Assembly (NCBI RefSeq): GCF_000876015.1
Contig: NZ_BBQM01000012.1
Span: 744,001 to 808,000 of the forward strand
Length of the DNA stretch: 64,000 nucleotides
Source: Cupriavidus basilensis
GTDB lineage: Bacteria; Pseudomonadota; Gammaproteobacteria; Burkholderiales; Burkholderiaceae
Direction: 5' to 3'
The position numbers were made by a program, and so were the translations under genes. Position 1 is the first letter of the stretch; every line of letters starts with the position of its first letter. The notes beneath the pieces were generated by a model. It was not told the origin of the DNA and made no database searches. It worked only from the letters and a program-made list of their open reading frames with translations. Below are positions 46,318 to 54,847 of the stretch, piece by piece.

Positions 46318-47877
46318 TCAGGCCACCGCGAGCGGCTTGGGCAGGCGGATCATGACGAACTCGTTGGCGTCGACGCCGGAGGGCATGCGCGAGGGCGAGC
46401 CGCCCGGGTAGTTGTTGTCGTTGACCAGCAGCAGCGTGCGCGCGTCCACGATGGCGATCGCTTCGATGCACTCCATCGGGTAGGCGAACACGCCGTCGAT
46501 GGTGTCGCTGGCGCCGAGCCTGGCCGGGTCGAGCAGCTGCATCAGGTCGGCCACTTCTTCCTTGACCAGGAAGCCGTCCGCGTCGACGCGGTCGAGGCTG
46601 ATCTTGAAGATGCGCTTGAAGCGCGCCGCGTTGCGCCAGGTGTTCGACGCGGCGAACTTGCCGGTGCGCACGTCGCCGGCGCCGCTGTCCTTTTCCACCA
46701 CCAGGAACTCGCGGTCGTTGACGGCGACCATGTCGTTGACCGAGTAGTACTCGGTCTCGAGGTTGCCGTCGCCGTTGAGGCGCTGGCCGCTGCCGACGCG
46801 GTAGCGGTAGCTGGTCTCGAAGTTGAGCGTGCCCAGGTTGAAGACGTTGATGATGCGGCTGCGCACGTCGTCGCCGGCCACTTCCTTCTCGTACATGCCG
46901 TACAGGCGCGTGCGGCTGGCGTTGATGGCCAGGCTTTCGAGGCCGCCGGAGCCGCCCAGGTTGGCCTGCGCGGTGGTGCCGTTGGCGACGAGATAGGGAT
47001 TGTTCGGGGTCTGCACCAGCGGGTTGGCGCCGAGCCGGCGCAGGTTGGGCATCTGCACTTCGCGCGCGAGCAGCCTGCCCTGCCTGTCGAACTTGAGCAG
47101 GAACGGGCCGAATTCATCGCCAATCCACAGGTTGCCGCTAGCGTCGAGCTGCATCGATTCGGGATCGATGTCGTAGCCGGTGAGCAGGCGGCCGTTGACG
47201 ATGGCGCTGTCCACCGGGATGGTCTGGCCGGCCGGCGAGACCGAGGTGCCGGGATAGCTGGCCATGTCGGCCACGATCGGGTAGCCGATGCGGCGGTCGG
47301 GGTCGCTCAGGCGGATATAGCTCTCGGGCGTGAACGCGGCCAGCGGCGCGCCGGTCTGGAAGTGGACCGGGACCACCCTGCCGGCGGCCCAGTCGAACGA
47401 CACCGCGTAGATGTGCAGCAGCGCGTCGGGCGAGGCGCCGCGGCCGCCGAAGCCGTTGTCCTGCAGCGCGTAGAACGTGCCGGCCTTGGGGCCCGGGATG
47501 ATGGCCGAGAAGCCTTGCATGGGCTGCCTGGCGTTGAACGGCAGCGCGTAGCGGTAGACGTTGGTGGCGCGGTCGTAGTCGCCGCCCGAGATGAACTGGC
47601 CGCTGGTGGGGCCGGCCACGAAGCTGTCGGCCGGCAGCACGGCGCGGCCGAGCAGCGTGGGCGCCTTGACTTCGGCCTCGGGCGTGACCGCGGGCGGGTT
47701 GGTGGCCGGCGGCACCGGCGCGCTGCCGGCGGCCGGCGGCGCATCGTCGCCGCCGCCGCAGCCGGCCAGCAGGGAGGTGGACACGCCCAGCATGGCGAGC
47801 GTGGTGGCGCCCAGGCCGCCGCGCAGCAGCTGGCGGCGCGTGGTGTCGGGCAATGCGTGTTCGCGTGATTGGCTCAT
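46318..47877 (-). CDS. Phytase-like esterase lipoprotein
   Basis: A 519-residue exported protein. It has a twin Arg (RRQLLRGG, 14-21) and a lipobox LLAGC with Cys40, so it is probably a lipoprotein exported through Tat. After a Pro/Ala linker it shows the phytase-like esterase pattern: GFSAIIPGPKAGTFYALQDNG, VADMASYPGTS, LWIGDEFGPFLLKFD, and LLLVNDNNYPGG near the end, which form a beta-propeller with Ca or metal sites. It probably removes phosphate or esters from extracellular compounds. It follows the metallophosphatase gene by 91 bases that include a large palindrome. Confidence 0.85.
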   Translation of the reverse strand: MSQSREHALPDTTRRQLLRGGLGATTLAMLGVSTSLLAGCGGGDDAPPAAGSAPVPPATNPPAVTPEAEVKAPTLLGRAVLPADSFVAGPTSGQFISGGDYDRATNVYRYALPFNARQPMQGFSAIIPGPKAGTFYALQDNGFGGRGASPDALLHIYAVSFDWAAGRVVPVHFQTGAPLAAFTPESYIRLSDPDRRIGYPIVADMASYPGTSVSPAGQTIPVDSAIVNGRLLTGYDIDPESMQLDASGNLWIGDEFGPFLLKFDRQGRLLAREVQMPNLRRLGANPLVQTPNNPYLVANGTTAQANLGGSGGLESLAINASRTRLYGMYEKEVAGDDVRSRIINVFNLGTLNFETSYRYRVGSGQRLNGDGNLETEYYSVNDMVAVNDREFLVVEKDSGAGDVRTGKFAASNTWRNAARFKRIFKISLDRVDADGFLVKEEVADLMQLLDPARLGASDTIDGVFAYPMECIEAIAIVDARTLLLVNDNNYPGGSPSRMPSGVDANEFVMIRLPKPLAVA

Positions 47878-47921
47878 GGAGTCGCAACGATAGGAATGGG
47901 GAGTCGGAGGCGCGCGGCAAG

Positions 47922-47947
47922 CCGGCCCGCCCGCGCGGGCGGGCCGG
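47922..47947. repeat. Perfect 26-bp palindrome between two phosphatase genes
   Basis: The sequence from 47922 to 47947 is its own reverse complement (13 bases each side). In RNA it would form a strong GC stem with a tight loop. There is no T tract, so it is more likely an RNA-stability or partial-stop element between the metallophosphatase and the phytase-like gene than an intrinsic terminator. Confidence 0.7.
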
Positions 47948-47968
47948 TCCTGCGCGCCACGCCAGGCA

Positions 47969-50194
47969 TCAGAACAGGGACGGCTCGGTGCTCAGGTCGG
48001 TGAGCTTGTTGGCCTTCAGGTCGATGACGAAGTGCTTGGTCGGCGCGCCGTTGGCGAGCTTGAGCAGGATCGCCATCAGCGGCTTGAAGCGGGCCTGGAA
48101 CAGCGCCCCGGCGGTGTTGCTGTCCTTGACCTGGTCGCCGGTCATGGCAAGCGTGGCCGAGGTGGACTGCAGCGCCTGGGCCAGCAGCTTGTACTGGCGG
48201 GCGCGGGCTTCGGGGATGTCGGAGAACGCCAGGTCGCCGGCATTGGCCAGGCGCACGAAGTCGCCGGCCAGGTCGATCGCCTTCCAGTCGTTGAAGTCTT
48301 CGAGGCGCATGCCGTTGGCCTGGGCCAGCGCGCGGGCGCGGGCTTCGGCCGCGGCGTAGTCGGTGGCGTAGGCCGGGTTGGCCGCGTTGGTGCCGCCGCC
48401 GTCGGCCAGGCAGGCGAAGAAGGCGTTGGTCAGCAGGCCGTGGGTGCCGGTGTTGGCCAGTTCCTTGAGCGTGACGCTGGTCTGCAGCTGCGACAGCACC
48501 AGCAGGTCGGAGCCGTACAGCGGGCTCTTGACCAGCTCGCGCATCTCGCAGCGCCAGTCGTCCTTGAGCAGGCGCAGGCGCACCAACTCGGCCATGTAGC
48601 GCGAGCTGAAGTCGGCGTAGTTCTTGGCGTCGAGGATGGAGAGGTTCCACAGCTCGCCGCCGCCCGGGATCATGAAGCCGTAGGTGGTGAAGTACTTGTG
48701 CTCGTCGCGGTAGTGCTCGAACAGTTCGTCGAAGCGCGGCACGTTGTCGATGCGCACGGTCTGCACCTCGAGCTTGTCGTCGGCCTGGATCGACATCAGC
48801 TTGTAGGCCGGCACGTAGGCCGCCATCGACGGCGCCTGGATGTTGAACAGCGCCTGGCCGCCGTCATAGTTGCGGATGGCGGTGTCGTTGAAGTGCATGT
48901 GGCCGCCCACGTGCACCTTGAGCCCGGTCTCGGCCAGCGCCTTGGTCACGTTCTCGGCGGGGCGGCGCACCATCTGCATCTTGCCCGCGCCCAGCAGCGC
49001 GATGATGTCGTCGGAGGCGCCGTTGAAGAACTCGCTCATCGGGAAATGGCTGAACGCCACCACCTGCTTGCCGGCGGCCTGGCCGCGCGCGACCACGTCC
49101 TTGAGCCAGGCGATCACGTGCTGCTTGTGGGTCAGCATGGCGTTGTAGCCGGCGTCGCCCGAGCCGTTGAAGTCGGCGGCGGTGGTGCCGGCGCCGGTGG
49201 GAATGTAGACGTTGGCGTCGATGCCGACCAGCCACACGCCATCCACCGGCTCGACCAGGTAGGTGGTGTCCGGCACGGTCTTGCACAGCGTGTAGCCGGC
49301 CTTCTTGTACGCGCCGCCGGTGCCTTCCTTGCAGATCTCGTACTGGCGGTTGGCCCACGCGGCCTGGTCCTTGGCGACCTGGAACGAGTAGCTCTTGGCG
49401 TCGTAGGTGCTGTACGGCGTCTCGAAATAGCGGAACTTGGCCTTGGGCATGAAGCCGTGCTGCTCCAGCGCCTGGGTCACGCCGGCGTAGCCCATTTCCA
49501 GTACTTCTTCCGTGCAGTAGGACCAGTTCTGCTTCGACCAGCTGCCCGCGTAGGGGTTGGAGCAGTCGCCGTTGCCGCCGCGGCTGTAGATCGGCTGCGG
49601 GAAGCCGACATCGCCGTGGTTCGGGTCGATGCCGAGGTAGTCGCTCTTGCCGCCGGCGCGCGCGAACGGCTTGTTGGGATCGTGGTTGCCCGGGGCGGCG
49701 AAGAACTCGATGCCGTATTTCTCGGCGTATTCGTCCAGCACCTTCTTCAGGCCGCGGATGTGCACCGGCTGGCCGTCGTCGGAGAAGTCGCCCGGCAGCG
49801 CGATCAGCTTGACGCCGCGCGCCACCGCGTCGTCCAGCGCGGCGATGAAGGCGAAGTAGTTCTCGTTGAACAGGCGCGTGGAGGTCATCTGCGCCTGCAT
49901 CAGGCGGATGGTGGCGTTGCGGCCCGACTTCTGGTTCGGGATGCCCGGGAACGAACCGTCCTGGAACGTGGCGTAGACATCGTGGAAATGGATGTCCAGC
50001 ATGAAGGCGACCAGCGTCGGCGCCGGCTGGGCGGGCGCGGCCGGCGGCGGCGGCGTGGTGCCCGCGGGCGGCACGGTGGGCTGGCCGTTGTCGGTGTCGC
50101 TGCCGCAGGCGGCCAGGAAGGCGAACAGCGAGGCGGCCAGCAGCCTGGGCAGGCGGCGGGCGGGTCGGAAGACAGGCGGTGCGGTGGATGTCAT
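47969..50194 (-). CDS. Calcineurin-like metallophosphatase lipoprotein
   Basis: A 741-residue exported phosphoesterase. Lipobox LAAC puts the lipidated Cys at residue 30, followed by a Pro-rich linker (about 35-60). The five metallophosphoesterase motifs are visible: DIHFHD, LPGDFSDDGQP, APGNHDPN, AFSHFPMSEFF and VGGHMHFND. A long C-terminal region (about 500-741) is helical with no clear domain; Cys pairs such as YTLCKTVPD and DWRCEMRE suggest disulphides. The start at 50194 is chosen because the lipoprotein signal begins there; 18 codons upstream is also open. It probably acts with the downstream phytase-like protein on phosphate esters. Confidence 0.87.
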   Translation of the reverse strand: MTSTAPPVFRPARRLPRLLAASLFAFLAACGSDTDNGQPTVPPAGTTPPPPAAPAQPAPTLVAFMLDIHFHDVYATFQDGSFPGIPNQKSGRNATIRLMQAQMTSTRLFNENYFAFIAALDDAVARGVKLIALPGDFSDDGQPVHIRGLKKVLDEYAEKYGIEFFAAPGNHDPNKPFARAGGKSDYLGIDPNHGDVGFPQPIYSRGGNGDCSNPYAGSWSKQNWSYCTEEVLEMGYAGVTQALEQHGFMPKAKFRYFETPYSTYDAKSYSFQVAKDQAAWANRQYEICKEGTGGAYKKAGYTLCKTVPDTTYLVEPVDGVWLVGIDANVYIPTGAGTTAADFNGSGDAGYNAMLTHKQHVIAWLKDVVARGQAAGKQVVAFSHFPMSEFFNGASDDIIALLGAGKMQMVRRPAENVTKALAETGLKVHVGGHMHFNDTAIRNYDGGQALFNIQAPSMAAYVPAYKLMSIQADDKLEVQTVRIDNVPRFDELFEHYRDEHKYFTTYGFMIPGGGELWNLSILDAKNYADFSSRYMAELVRLRLLKDDWRCEMRELVKSPLYGSDLLVLSQLQTSVTLKELANTGTHGLLTNAFFACLADGGGTNAANPAYATDYAAAEARARALAQANGMRLEDFNDWKAIDLAGDFVRLANAGDLAFSDIPEARARQYKLLAQALQSTSATLAMTGDQVKDSNTAGALFQARFKPLMAILLKLANGAPTKHFVIDLKANKLTDLSTEPSLF

Positions 50195-50248
50195 GCGGCG
50201 GCTCGCAATGTGGTTTTCGTCGGAAATCGTCGGGAATGGCCTGCGCAT

Positions 50249-50654
50249 GTGACGCGCAAGACCCGGAAAGCCGCCGAATGGTAGGCACCGCAGGTGACAG
50301 GGATGTGGCTAAATGTATGCTTTGAATATCACTTCAGCGAGTCATGAATGTATGCAAATGTCATGGCATTCGCGGCGCCGGGCCGGCCTGCCTGACGCCG
50401 GCATGCGCCGGCACGCCGGGTGACGAGCCACGCCCGCACGACACGACAAGCGGAAACAGGAGAGGCGCGGCGACCCCGCGCTCAGGGATGGCCACCGAAG
50501 CGGCGGCTCGCGGCATATCCGGCGCCGGGCTTCATCGGCGACAGCGAACCGTCGCGGAGCGACACGCGCCGGTGGTTCGTGGAATTCGCGGGAGGAAAAT
50601 CGGGAAGGCAGCGCCGGGCGGATGAGGTCCGCCCGGGGAATGAAGGCGGCAACG
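50249..50654. other. Intergenic stretch with a repeated AATGTATGC
   Basis: About 400 bases with no real gene. The part next to the metallophosphatase is AT-rich and contains AATGTATGC at 50312-50320 and 50347-50355 (35 bases apart), possibly regulator sites for the phosphatase operon. The rest is GC-rich, with chance frames only. No clear Pho box was seen here: TGT elements are 10 rather than 11 bases apart. Confidence 0.45.
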
Positions 50655-50683
50655 AAGGCAAGAAGACCGGCGCTGAACGCCGG
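50655..50683 (-). terminator. Probable terminator of the MetQ-like gene
   Basis: On the minus strand CCGGCG pairs with CGCCGG (50678-50683 and 50667-50672) around 5 bases and is followed by TCTTCTTGCCTT. The stem is short and the T tract interrupted, so it is a moderate terminator. Confidence 0.5.
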
Positions 50684-50700
50684 CCAGGATGCCAGTCGGG

Positions 50701-50724
50701 AACGGCGCTCAGAACGGCGCTCAG
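50701..50724. repeat. 12-bp tandem duplication across the metQ-like stop codon
   Basis: AACGGCGCTCAG is present at 50701-50712 and 50713-50724 and partly again after it. On the minus strand it places a second in-frame TGA twelve bases after the first. Confidence 0.85.
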
Positions 50725-51539
50725 AACGCCGGCAGGATCGCGCCCTTGAACTGCCTGGCGAGGAAGTCGCGCACTTCCTGCGACTGGTAGGCCGACACCA
50801 GCGGCTTGACCCACGGCTTGTCCTTGTCCTGCGTGCGCACCGCGATCAGGTTGGCGTAGGGGCCGCGCAGGTCTTCGATGGCGATGGCGTCGCGCGTGGG
50901 GTTCAGGCCGGCCTTGACGGCGTAGTCGGTGTTGATCGAGGCGGCGGCGAGGTCGTCGAGCGAGCGCGGCAGGATGGCCGAATCGAGCTCGACGATCTTG
51001 AGCTTGCGCGGGTTGGCGGCGATGTCGAGCGGCGTGGCGTTCTTGCCGCTCTTGCCGGCGCCGTCGCGCAGCGTGATGAGGCCTTCCTTCTGCAACAGCA
51101 GCAGCGCGCGGTTGCCGTTGGAGGGATCGTTCTGGATGCCGACCTTGGCGCCTTCGGGCAGGTCCTTGAGCGACTTGAACTTCTTCGAGTAGAAGCCCAT
51201 CGGCGCCACGTAGGTCAGGCCCACGTTGGCGATCTTGTAGTGGCGCGCCTCGATCTGGCTGTCGAGGAAAGGCTGGTGCTGGAAGCCGTTGGCGTCGAGG
51301 TCGCCGGCGTCGAGCGCGGCGTTGGGCTGGGCGTAGTCGTTGAACTCGACGATCTTCACATCCAGGCCGCTGCGCTTGGCCACGGTGCGCACGACTTCCC
51401 AGATCTGCGCGTCGGGGCCGCTCATGGTGCCGAGGCGCACCACCTGGTCGGCGGCGAGCGCGGACTGCGCGGCGAAGCCCGGCAGCACGGCGATGGCGGC
51501 GGCCAGGGCGATGGATTTGAACAGGGTACGGCGCTGCAT
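50721..51539 (-). CDS. MetQ/NlpA-family periplasmic binding protein
   Basis: A 272-residue solute receptor of the MetQ family: VRLGTMSGPDAQIWEVV, VEFNDYAQPNAALDAGDLDA, FQHQPFLD and VGIQNDPSNGNRALLLLQKE are typical. Most MetQ proteins are lipoproteins, but here the signal peptide ends SALAADQ with no lipobox Cys, so it should be soluble in the periplasm. The metN and metI genes are not adjacent, so it must use a transporter encoded elsewhere or have another ligand. The stop codon lies within a 12-base tandem duplication (50701-50724). Confidence 0.9.
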   Translation of the reverse strand: MQRRTLFKSIALAAAIAVLPGFAAQSALAADQVVRLGTMSGPDAQIWEVVRTVAKRSGLDVKIVEFNDYAQPNAALDAGDLDANGFQHQPFLDSQIEARHYKIANVGLTYVAPMGFYSKKFKSLKDLPEGAKVGIQNDPSNGNRALLLLQKEGLITLRDGAGKSGKNATPLDIAANPRKLKIVELDSAILPRSLDDLAAASINTDYAVKAGLNPTRDAIAIEDLRGPYANLIAVRTQDKDKPWVKPLVSAYQSQEVRDFLARQFKGAILPAF

Positions 51540-51778
51540 GCAGTCTCCACGAAGGTTGGTCGCGGCCGGAGCGGCCGCTGTGGTGAGGGGCGCGGCCGGC
51601 GCTCGTGACGCCGGCTCGCGTGGCAGCGATGTTAGCGCCGCGCCCTGTGGCGCGGAATGAAGGTGTTCGCCTATCGATATGCGCGGCATGTCGCCGCGCA
51701 CATCGTCCCGTGCATCCGGATGCGGCGGACGAATCCGGTAGAATCGCGCTCCCCGCGACACCGGACCCGGCCACGCCC

Positions 51779-52159
51779 ATGACACAAGATCCGCCCTCCC
51801 CGCCGGCCGCGCCCGCCTTGCGCATCCTGTTCGCGTTCGGCGCGGACGCGGGCACCGTGCTCGAGATCAAGCGGCTCGGCCTGCCCGCCGGCACGCCGCG
51901 CGCGCGCCTCTACCAGTGGCTGTGGCTGGACGGCGCGCACTCGCCGCCGCGCGCGCAGCCGCTGCGCTTCGTGTCGATGGCGGAGGAGCCCGGTGCGCCG
52001 CTGCCGCAGCGGCGCGTGTTCGAAGAAGGCGTGCTGCGCTTCGGCGGGCAGGCCGCCGAACTGACGCTGGCCGGACAGCGCCCGCTCGCGCTGCGGGCCT
52101 GCGCGTCGCCGGCGCCCGAGACGATGGCGGCGGTGGCGGCGTTCGCCGCGGCAGGCTAG
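51779..52159 (+). CDS. Uncharacterised 126-residue protein
   Basis: A protein I do not recognise. It has a Pro-rich N-terminus (about 1-13), then ALRILFAFGADAGTVLEIKR, an aromatic-rich middle (LYQWLWLDGAHSPP) and a hydrophilic middle to C-terminal part. No signal peptide is evident. A -10-like TAGAAT lies at 51739-51744, 35 bases upstream. It is divergent from the MetQ-like gene. Codon use is normal for the region, which supports it being real. Confidence 0.5.
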   Translation: MTQDPPSPPAAPALRILFAFGADAGTVLEIKRLGLPAGTPRARLYQWLWLDGAHSPPRAQPLRFVSMAEEPGAPLPQRRVFEEGVLRFGGQAAELTLAGQRPLALRACASPAPETMAAVAAFAAAG

Positions 52160-52250
52160 CCGGCGCGGGACTTTGCCATGCCGCCGCGAGCCAGTTCGCG
52201 CGCAGCGGCAGCGGCATCCTCCATACCCGAAGGCGCGCGGCGCCCGGCGT

Positions 52251-53006
52251 CTAGTGCGCCGCTGCCAGCAGCCGCGGCAGCGAGGCGGTCAGCAGCACCA
52301 CGCCCGAGGCCGTCAGCAGGCTCAGCACGATGCGGCGGAAGGCGATCTCGCTGATGCCGATGTACAGCCGCGCGCCGAGGATGCTCGGCACCAGCATGGC
52401 CGGGCCCACCACCAGGAACATCGGCACCATGTCGCGCGTGACGATGCCGGTGCCGACGTAGGTCGCCATCGTCACCGCCAGCGTGGCCAGGTTGAAGTTC
52501 TGGATGATGGCGCGCTGCTCGTCCTTGGGCAGCCCGCGCAGCGTGCACCACAGCGTGGGAATCACGCCGCTGAAGCCGCCGATGCCGCCCATGATGCCGC
52601 CGGCGGTGCCGGCCAGGCCATCGGCCAGGCGCCCGCCGAAGCGCACGCGCGGCAGCTGCGCGGACAACAGCATGAGCGGGCACCAGATCACCAGGAACGC
52701 GCCCAGGCAAGCCTTGAACAGGTTGGCGTCGAGCATCGGCAGCACGGCCACGCCGATGGGAATGCCGAGCACGCCGCCGGCCACGAACGGCAGCAGCTGC
52801 CGCGGCGAGAAGCCGCGCCGCACCGTGAGCGCCGCCACCACCTGCCCGGTGAGCGAGCCGAACACCGCCATCGCCGCCGCCAGCCGCGGCTCCACCGTCC
52901 ATACCCAGAACGACATCGCCACCATGCCGAAGGCAAACCCGGACAGGCCCTGCACGAAGCCGGCCACCACGGCGCCGAGCGCCACGATCAGGAGAGGAAA
53001 GTCCAT
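52251..53006 (-). CDS. TauE/SafE-family sulfite or organosulfonate exporter
   Basis: A 251-residue membrane protein with eight hydrophobic helices and the two TauE/SafE family halves. Typical segments are GLSGFAFGMVAMSFWVW and GTAGGIMGGIGGFSGVIPTLW, the latter holding the Gly-rich re-entrant loop. The family exports sulfite, sulfoacetate or similar anions. It faces the aldolase gene divergently across about 240 bases. Which anion is exported is not clear. Confidence 0.87.
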   Translation of the reverse strand: MDFPLLIVALGAVVAGFVQGLSGFAFGMVAMSFWVWTVEPRLAAAMAVFGSLTGQVVAALTVRRGFSPRQLLPFVAGGVLGIPIGVAVLPMLDANLFKACLGAFLVIWCPLMLLSAQLPRVRFGGRLADGLAGTAGGIMGGIGGFSGVIPTLWCTLRGLPKDEQRAIIQNFNLATLAVTMATYVGTGIVTRDMVPMFLVVGPAMLVPSILGARLYIGISEIAFRRIVLSLLTASGVVLLTASLPRLLAAAH

Positions 53007-53248
53007 CGGGAGTCAGGATGCCGCTGGCGGCAAGTGCGCGAGGCGCATCGTGCGAAAGCCGCAAACTATGCGCCGAATCGGCCCGCTTGTCATCCGCCGC
53101 CAGGCCGGCGGCGCGCGCGGCGGCGGCGCCGGCACAGGTCCGCATGGGAGGCGCCGCCGGCCGATTTGACAGCGCCGGCCCGCACCCCACATCATCGCAG
53201 GCACGGCCAGGCTCCGCCTTGCCATCCAGCCCAGGACCCACCCGCCCC

Positions 53249-54463
53249 ATGACCCACGCCACGCCCGCCTCGCCGGCTTCGCTCGCCTTGCCGGACCTGC
53301 CGTTGCCGCCCGCCGCCGAGCCCGGCCAGCCCGTGACCGCCATCGACACCCCCGCGCTGGTGCTCGACCTGGACGCCTTCGAGCGCAACCTCGCGCGCAT
53401 GCAGCAGGCCGCCAGCCAGGCCGGCGTGCAACTGCGCCCGCATGCCAAGGCGCACAAATGCCCGGCCATCGCGCTGGCGCAGATCGCGCGCGGCGCGGCC
53501 GGCATCTGCTGCCAGAAGGTCAGCGAGGCGGTGCCGTTCGTGCGGGCGGGCGTGACCGACATCCACATCAGCAACGAGATCGCCGGGCCGGCCAAGGCCG
53601 CGCTGCTGGCGCGGCTCGCCCTGCATGCGCGCATGAGCGTGTGCGTGGACGACGCGCGCCAGGTCGAGGCGCTGGCCGCGGCCGCCGCGCAGGCCGGCAG
53701 CACCATCGGCGTGTTCGTCGAGATCGACGTGGGCCAGGGCCGCTGCGGCGTGGCCGGCGCCGCCGCCGCGCTGCGGCTGGCGCAGGCCGTCCAGGCCCAT
53801 GCGCGGCTGGCGTTCCGCGGCCTGCAGGCCTACCAGGGCGGCATCCAGCACGTGCGCGAGTACGCCGCGCGCAAGCGCGCGGCGGCCGAGGCCGCGGCCC
53901 GCACCGCGGCCGTGGTGGCCGCGCTGGCGGAAGCCGGCGTGGCCTGCGCCACGGTCACTGGCGGCGGCAGCGGCAGCGTGGAGTTCGACCTCGCCAGCGG
54001 CGTCTACACCGAGATCCAGCCCGGCTCCTACGTCTTCATGGACGGCGACTACGGCCGCAACGAATACGGCGGCGCGCTGCGCTTCGAGCACAGCCTGTTC
54101 ATCGCCAGCACGGTCATGAGCGTGGCCGCCGCCACGGCGCCCGCGCCGGCCACGCCGCGCGTGGTGCTGGACGCGGGGCTGAAGTCGATGGCGGTGGACT
54201 CCGGCCTGCCGCTGGTCTGGGGCGCGGACGGCCACGACCTCGCGCTGGCCTACGTGGCCGCCAACGACGAGCACGGCATCGTCGAGGCGCTGCCGGCGCC
54301 GGGCGCGCGCGCCGCCCCGCTGCTGCCGGCGCTGGGCAGCCAGGTGCTGCTGGTGCCAGGCCACTGCGATCCCACCCTCAACCTGTACGACGACATCGTC
54401 GGCGTGCGCGGCGGCACCGTGGCCTGCGTGTGGCCGGTGGCGGCGCGCGGGTTGAGCCGCTGA
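53249..54463 (+). CDS. D-threonine/3-hydroxyaspartate aldolase-type PLP enzyme
   Basis: A 404-residue fold-type III PLP enzyme (alanine racemase-like barrel). DTPALVLDLDAFERNLARM opens the barrel; RPHAKAHKCPAIA contains the PLP Lys; TVTGGGSGSVEFD binds phosphate; and VVPGHCDPTLNLYDD near the end supplies the metal-binding His and Cys used with Mn or Zn by the D-threonine aldolase/D-serine dehydratase group. It may cleave a D-3-hydroxy amino acid to glycine and an aldehyde, or dehydrate it. A longer N-terminus of 77 codons is open but has no ribosome site. Confidence 0.86.
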   Translation: MTHATPASPASLALPDLPLPPAAEPGQPVTAIDTPALVLDLDAFERNLARMQQAASQAGVQLRPHAKAHKCPAIALAQIARGAAGICCQKVSEAVPFVRAGVTDIHISNEIAGPAKAALLARLALHARMSVCVDDARQVEALAAAAAQAGSTIGVFVEIDVGQGRCGVAGAAAALRLAQAVQAHARLAFRGLQAYQGGIQHVREYAARKRAAAEAAARTAAVVAALAEAGVACATVTGGGSGSVEFDLASGVYTEIQPGSYVFMDGDYGRNEYGGALRFEHSLFIASTVMSVAAATAPAPATPRVVLDAGLKSMAVDSGLPLVWGADGHDLALAYVAANDEHGIVEALPAPGARAAPLLPALGSQVLLVPGHCDPTLNLYDDIVGVRGGTVACVWPVAARGLSR

Positions 54464-54471
54464 AACGGCGG

Positions 54472-54516
54472 GCAGCGCCCGGGCGCTGCGGCGTTATACC
54501 GCAGCGCAGCAGACTG
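54472..54516 (+). promoter_or_regulatory. Two overlapping, mutually exclusive hairpins after the aldolase gene
   Basis: GCAGCGCCC/GGGCGCTGC (54472-54480 and 54481-54489) form one hairpin, and GCTGCGG/CCGCAGC (54485-54491 and 54499-54505) another. They share GCTGC, so only one can form at a time. TTTTTAA follows near 54525. Most likely this is a terminator of the aldolase transcript; an attenuator before the cio genes is less likely because those start 320 bases later. Confidence 0.4.
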
Positions 54517-54847
54517 ATACCGTCTTTTTAAGCGCATTTGCTTCTGTTATCCACGCCGGGCCGCCGGTAGCATGGGGTCCATCGCATGCGCCGGGGCGCG
54601 GTCCGCGCTCCGGGCGCAAGCCCAATATCCGGCCTCCGCACATGGACAACCCCGCATCAGGCCTGCCCGTCCGGGCAGGCTTCCGCCCCCGCCACCGCCC
54701 GCCCGCGGCATCCTCGCCACATCGCGTGCGCCCCCGCCCGCAAGCGCCCTTCAATGCGCTCGCGCCGTGGTCTACGCTATCCCTACGCGCCGGCCGGTGT
54801 CTTGGACAAGCCACCCCGGCCCACCCCCGCCTCACGGAGACCACGCC

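Noticed and set aside
50281..50365. Pho box before the metallophosphatase gene
   Set aside because: TGT elements are present but spaced 10 rather than 11 bases, and only one good CTGTCAC half is seen on the coding strand.
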